From Streptomyces caniscabiei (lineage in GTDB: Bacteria > Actinomycetota > Actinomycetes > Streptomycetales > Streptomycetaceae): 64,000 nt of DNA. This document shows, piece after piece, positions 60,157-64,000 of the stretch. The stretch is taken from positions 47,044-111,043 of the forward strand of contig NZ_JABXWI010000012.1 in the NCBI RefSeq assembly GCF_014930365.1, written 5' to 3'. Both the position numbers and the translations under genes were made by a program. Position 1 is the first letter of the stretch; each line of letters starts with the position of its first letter. Below the pieces are notes generated by a model that was not told the origin of the DNA, ran no database searches, and saw only the letters and a list, made by a program, of their open reading frames with translations.

Positions 60157-61437
60157 CTAACCCACTCGCTCCGACACCGACGCCCCGGACCCCACCCGGT
60201 CCGGGGCGTCGCGGCGTGTCAGGCGGCGCCCCCATCGCTGGGCCGGTGCCTCGACGCAGTAGTACGTCAGCACGCACACCGGCAACAGCACCGCGTAGAA
60301 AGCCACTTCGAGGACGAGGTCGTCGTGGCGGCGGCGGCCGATCGTGCCGTCGCTCACCGCCAGCAGCAGCGGATGCACCAGGTAGACCGAGTAGCTGATC
60401 GTGCCCAGGAACGTGAGCAGACGCGGGATCCGCCGGCGGCGCACCGCCAGCCCGATGCCGAAGGTGGCCACGGCCAGCAGGAAGGACACGATCCAGGCGC
60501 GCCGGGTGAAGTGGCCCCCGTCGCCGTCGACATACGCGCTCCCCACCGCGCAGGCGACCACCAGGGCCGCAGCGCATCCCGCCCACGCCCAGCCGCTCTG
60601 CCCGGTGTCGGCCCGGTACACGGCCGTACCGAGGAACATCACAGCGAGGATCACCAGCCCTTCCCACACCGGGACCGTCCCGTTGAGGGCGACCAGGGAC
60701 AGGGCGAGGACCCCACCCAGCAACCCCCCGAACACCCGCAGCACGGTCGACCCGGTGCTCGCGCAGCAGATGGCGACGACCATCACGACCGCCGCGAGGG
60801 CGATCAGCCGGCCGGTGCCGAACTCCTCGGAGAGGGCGGACGCCGGGAGCGTGAACCCGGCCGCCACGCTCAGCGCGGCGAACCCCGCCAGGGTGACGGC
60901 GACCAGGCCCGAGCGCCGGTGCTGACGCACCGTGAACAGCCCGACGACCAGCAGGTAGAAGGCCATCTCGTACGAGAGGGTCCACAGGACGAGGAGGAGA
61001 TTGGGGGTGCCCAACAGCTCCTGGAACAGGGTGAGATGGGCCACCGCCACCGAGGCGAGGCTCTGCCCGCCGAAGTCCCGGATCTCCGCCACGCCCAGGT
61101 GGTCGGCCGCGATCAGACCGGCGACGACGGCCGCGCACAGCGGGTAGATCCGGAACAGACGGCCCGTCCAGAACGTCCTCACACAGCCCCGGCGTTCCAG
61201 CGACGCGGGGATGATGTAGCCGCTGACCAGGAAGAACACCATGATGCCGTAGCGGCTGGTGTTGAACTCCGGCATCAACTCCCGGCGGAACTCCGCCATG
61301 AAGGAGTACGACGAGTGGTCGAACACCACGACGAGCGCGGCGATGCCGCGCAAGGCGTCCAGCCAGCCGAGCCGCGACGCCCCGGACGGAACCGTCCGGG
61401 GCGTCGCGGCGAGTGAGGACCTCATACCCGCTCTCAT
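60157..61437 (-). CDS. Acyltransferase family protein (OafA-like)
   Basis: 426 residues with about ten membrane helices, of the acyltransferase-3 family that O-acetylates sugars or antibiotics at the membrane. The signature is WLDALRGIAALVVVFDHSSY near residue 24, with the catalytic His, and the FFLVSGY and RLFRIYPL segments. The C-terminal VYLVHPLLLAVS region is also typical. ATG 61437 has GGAG 9-10 bases upstream; ATG 61425 is an alternative. Substrate unknown; cell-wall or polysaccharide acylation is plausible. Confidence 0.9.
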   Translation of the reverse strand: MRAGMRSSLAATPRTVPSGASRLGWLDALRGIAALVVVFDHSSYSFMAEFRRELMPEFNTSRYGIMVFFLVSGYIIPASLERRGCVRTFWTGRLFRIYPLCAAVVAGLIAADHLGVAEIRDFGGQSLASVAVAHLTLFQELLGTPNLLLVLWTLSYEMAFYLLVVGLFTVRQHRRSGLVAVTLAGFAALSVAAGFTLPASALSEEFGTGRLIALAAVVMVVAICCASTGSTVLRVFGGLLGGVLALSLVALNGTVPVWEGLVILAVMFLGTAVYRADTGQSGWAWAGCAAALVVACAVGSAYVDGDGGHFTRRAWIVSFLLAVATFGIGLAVRRRRIPRLLTFLGTISYSVYLVHPLLLAVSDGTIGRRRHDDLVLEVAFYAVLLPVCVLTYYCVEAPAQRWGRRLTRRDAPDRVGSGASVSERVG

Positions 61438-61474
61438 GTGCAGTTCTTCTCCGGTGTTCAGTTGTCGACCCGGC

Positions 61475-61984
61475 TCAGAAGGAGGAGCGCTCCAGGTCGG
61501 TCAGCTTGCAGCTGCCGCCGCTCGCGCCGTCGTCGACCGTGCCGGCGGGCGCCTTCACATCGACGGTGGCGGACTCGCCCGGCGGCACCGACGGGATGCT
61601 GTTGTCCTCGGCGGTGTGCAGCACGGTGCCGCTCGCGTCCGTGAACTCCAGGTCGAACTCGTACGAGTAGGTGCTGGTGGAGCTGCTGTTGGTGGCGCGG
61701 ACCCGGGAGACGAGGCCGTTGTCGTAGGTGCAGGTCTCGATCTTCAGGTCCCTCGCGGCGCCGCGCTGGGAGCTCGACGAGCCGCCCGTCCCCACGGTGG
61801 TGCTGCCGCCCGAGGTGGACGTGGAGCCGCTGTCGGATCCTCCGCTGCTGGAGCCGCCGCTGCTGGAGCTGGACGAGGAGGACGAGCCTCCCGAGCAGCC
61901 TCCCCCGCCGGAGCCGCGGGCCCCGGTGAGAGCGAAGACGACGATGCCGAATACGGCGACGGCTCGGACATGACGAGATTTCAC
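61475..61984 (-). CDS. Secreted Ser/Gly-rich protein
   Basis: 169 residues. After a hydrophobic signal (AVAVFGIVVFALTG) and a Cys that may be lipidated, a linker of about 50 Ser/Gly/Thr residues leads to a C-terminal beta-sandwich-like domain (YSYEFDLEFTDASGTVLHT, VPPGESATVDV) with two Cys. The domain resembles the FxLYD/immunoglobulin-like domains of Streptomyces surface proteins; weak. GTG 61984 is preferred over TTG 61993, which abuts the GGGGG Shine-Dalgarno. Start is uncertain. Located beside the acyltransferase. Confidence 0.7.
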   Translation of the reverse strand: MKSRHVRAVAVFGIVVFALTGARGSGGGGCSGGSSSSSSSSSGGSSSGGSDSGSTSTSGGSTTVGTGGSSSSQRGAARDLKIETCTYDNGLVSRVRATNSSSTSTYSYEFDLEFTDASGTVLHTAEDNSIPSVPPGESATVDVKAPAGTVDDGASGGSCKLTDLERSSF

Positions 61985-62149
61985 GTTGCTCAACCCCCGT
62001 TGAGTAGCGTCGATTTGATGTCACAGGCACGCAAACGGAACAACCGCGGCGGTGACAGGTGCACGACACCATACCGGTTTCGGCCGCGGGCCGTGTCCCG
62101 GTCCGCGCGGGGCCGTCCACCGCCGCGCGGCCGTCCACCGCCGCGCGGC

Positions 62150-64000
62150 CTACGTCGTGCGCGCCGTGCCCGTCCCCTTCTCCGCATCCAGGGCGTACAC
62201 GCAGCGGTCCTTGCTGCACGCGTACACGACGCCGTCCTTGACGACCGGCGAGCCGGTGATCTCGCCGCCGGTCGCGAGCTTCCAGCGGAGGCGGCCGTCG
62301 TCGGCCTTCAGCGTGTACAGGAGGTGGTCGGTCGAACCGAAGTGGATGCGGCCCTCCGCCACCGACGGCGCGCCCACGATCTCGCCGCCCGCCTGGAAGC
62401 GCCACTTCGGCGTGCCCGTGACCGCGTCGAGGGTGTAGAGCCCCTTGCCGCTGCCGACGTGGACGTGCCCGGCGGCCACCAGGACCGGCTCCAGCGAGGA
62501 GCGGGACTCCGTCGCGATGCGCCAGCGGTCGCGGCCGTCGGTCGCGTCGAGGGCGTAGACCGTGCCGAGGTAGTCGGCGAGGTAGACCCCGCCGCCCGTG
62601 ACGGCGGGGCCCGGCGCGAACGTGGGGGCGGACAGGAAGACCGCCGGGGCCTCGAAGTGCCAGCGGACATGGCCGCCGGCGATGTCGACGGCGAGGACGC
62701 GGCTCCCGGCGGCGATGTAGACATAGCCGTCGGAGGCCGGGGTCAGCCTCACCGGGACGCCGCCGCAGGAGGCCGCGTCGCCGATGGGGTACGACCAGCG
62801 CTCCTCACCCGTACGGGCCTCAAGCGCGCGCAGCCGGGCGTCCTTCCAGATGTACACCGTGCCGTCCTGGACGACCGGCCCGGCCTCCGGGGACTCGAAG
62901 TCGGTCTGCGCGCCGGTGAGCTCCCACAGCTTCTGCCCGTTGGAGGCCTCCCAGCCCTGGACACCGCCGCCCCGGGTGGCGGTGACCACCGTGCCCCGGT
63001 CGGCCTTCAGCGAGTACACCCACGCCTCGGTGGACAGCCGCCACAGGTCGGCGCCCTCGCGGGCGTCGAGCGCGAAGAGGGTCGGGCCGTCGGAGGCGTG
63101 GATACGTCCGTCCGCGACCGCCATCGACCACGCGACGTCGCGCGTCTTGAAGCGGCGCCGCCCGGTGGCCACGTCCAGGGCGTGCACCTCGAAGGAGGTG
63201 ACGTAGACGAGGTCGCCGGCCACCGACGGGGTGCCCCAGACATCGTTCGACATGCGGAAACGCCAGGGGCGCCAGCCGGAGGCGGCCGGTTCCGGGGCGG
63301 GCGGGGCCACGGCGGGCGCGGGGTCGGCGCCGTTCACGCCGGCGCGCGGCCGGGACCAGGACGCGGCGAGACCGGCCTCGGGAGGGGGCGCCTTCACGGC
63401 GGCGGCACGGGCGTCGGCGACGCGCGGGCCGGGCCCGATGGGGACCTGACCGCCGGCGAGCCGCACCGGCCCGGTGTCGGGGGCGCCGGACGGGACGGGC
63501 GCGGGGTCGTACGAGGGCGGCGGCGGGGGTACGGGCGCGGGGCGGGCGCCACCTCCGCTGCGGCCGCCGGTGTTCTGCGCCTTGGGCGCCGGGCGTCCGC
63601 CCCGGCGCGTCTCGATCAGGCTGACCGCCTTCTCGGGCAGCCACGCCGACGCCGTACCGCTGTCGTCCGAGCCGGAGCCGAAGAGGTGGGGCGCGAGCTG
63701 CGCCTGGAGGTCGGCGGGGCCCGGCCGCGCGGTCGGGTCCATCTGCATACAGGACTCGATGAGGGGGCGCAGCTCGTCCGGCAGGCCGGCGAGGTCGGGG
63801 CCCTCGCGCAGCAGCATGAACACGGTCTCGACGGGGTTGGCGCCGTGGAAGGGCGCGTGCCCGGTGGCGGCGAACACCAGCATCGAGCCGAGCGAGAAGA
63901 CGTCGCTCGCGCCGGTCACGCTCCGCGAGTCCTTCGCCTGTTCGGGCGACATGTACGCCGGGGTGCCGACGGCGACGTTCGTCATCGTCAAACGCGTGTT
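62150..64000 (-). CDS. afsK: AfsK-like Ser/Thr protein kinase with PQQ-like propeller (partial)
   Basis: 616 residues visible; the N-terminus lies beyond the right edge. The visible start is the kinase activation segment and later lobe (VGTPAYMSPEQAKDSRSVTG, FSLGSMLVFAATGHAPF, DPTARPGPADL). A Pro/Ala-rich linker (about residues 135-245) follows, then about seven PQQ-like/quinoprotein blades (SVAGDLVYVTSFEVHALD, DGTVYIWKDARLRALE and GGVYLADYLGTVYALD). This domain order, with kinase catalytic domain, linker and PQQ propeller, is that of AfsK, which phosphorylates AfsR. Its presence together with afsR and afsS supports the name. The catalytic Lys and Asp are not in the window. Confidence 0.82.
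   Translation of the reverse strand, partial: NTRLTMTNVAVGTPAYMSPEQAKDSRSVTGASDVFSLGSMLVFAATGHAPFHGANPVETVFMLLREGPDLAGLPDELRPLIESCMQMDPTARPGPADLQAQLAPHLFGSGSDDSGTASAWLPEKAVSLIETRRGGRPAPKAQNTGGRSGGGARPAPVPPPPPSYDPAPVPSGAPDTGPVRLAGGQVPIGPGPRVADARAAAVKAPPPEAGLAASWSRPRAGVNGADPAPAVAPPAPEPAASGWRPWRFRMSNDVWGTPSVAGDLVYVTSFEVHALDVATGRRRFKTRDVAWSMAVADGRIHASDGPTLFALDAREGADLWRLSTEAWVYSLKADRGTVVTATRGGGVQGWEASNGQKLWELTGAQTDFESPEAGPVVQDGTVYIWKDARLRALEARTGEERWSYPIGDAASCGGVPVRLTPASDGYVYIAAGSRVLAVDIAGGHVRWHFEAPAVFLSAPTFAPGPAVTGGGVYLADYLGTVYALDATDGRDRWRIATESRSSLEPVLVAAGHVHVGSGKGLYTLDAVTGTPKWRFQAGGEIVGAPSVAEGRIHFGSTDHLLYTLKADDGRLRWKLATGGEITGSPVVKDGVVYACSKDRCVYALDAEKGTGTARTT

Overview
The window is about 72% GC by eye and carries Streptomyces signatures: an XRE/DUF5753 regulator with a DUF397 partner, coenzyme F420 biosynthesis (FbiC) with F420- or flavin-dependent oxidoreductases, an AfsR-type regulator with a small AfsS-type repeat protein, and many secreted proteins with GC3-biased codons. 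It is very probably chromosomal Streptomyces. I see no rRNA, tRNA, CRISPR array, transposase or phage gene. Family names come from motif and sequence recognition only; no alignment or database search was run.

Layout. 0-13 kb is mixed: XRE/DUF397 pair, a divergent pair (uncharacterised protein / SDR), a sodium:solute symporter, a chloramphenicol phosphotransferase homologue, an acetyltransferase, an ADP-ribosylglycohydrolase homologue lacking its metal ligands, an FG-GAP secreted protein and a large P-loop/TPR protein. 13-24.6 kb: DUF2165 membrane protein, fbiC, a luciferase-like oxidoreductase, serine hydrolase, secreted PHP phosphoesterase, two methyltransferases, an endonuclease/exonuclease/phosphatase-fold protein, a Ddn-like F420 protein and an alpha/beta hydrolase. 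24.8-28 kb is rich in antibiotic-inactivation homologues: virginiamycin B lyase, then a minus-strand operon of a HAD-like protein, a TmrB-like protein and a blasticidin-S-deaminase-like enzyme. 28.1-33.5 kb is a minus-strand catabolic block (SDR, LLM oxidoreductase, D-aminoacylase-type amidohydrolase, aldehyde dehydrogenase). 33.7-35.4 kb holds two paralogous secreted proteins that may be aerolysin/ETX-like. 35.4-39.6 kb: LuxR regulator, nucleotidyltransferase, and a coupled amidohydrolase/LLM pair. 39.8-43.7 kb is afsR-afsS plus one small gene. 43.9-48.2 kb: an acyl-CoA ligase divergent from a thiolase-like/DUF35/enoyl-CoA hydratase operon. 48.4-60.1 kb: a LamG secreted protein, a 2292-residue Rhs-Hint polymorphic toxin and its putative immunity gene. 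60.1-64 kb: acyltransferase, a secreted Ser/Gly-rich protein and the C-terminal part of an AfsK-like Ser/Thr kinase running off the right edge.

How they fit together. Seven copies of one palindrome, CTGAC(G/T)-N3-(C/T)GTCAG, sit in five intergenic regions at 2.7, 32.6-32.7, 33.5, 39.6 and 45.7 kb. All but possibly one of the flanking genes are acyl-CoA, SDR, LLM or amidohydrolase genes. This looks like one dispersed catabolic regulon under a TetR-type repressor that is not encoded here. Separately, the AfsK-AfsR-AfsS signalling chain appears to be present, but afsK lies about 19 kb from afsS, with the acyl-CoA operons and the Rhs locus between them. A canonical 11-bp-periodic SARP box lies upstream of afsS.
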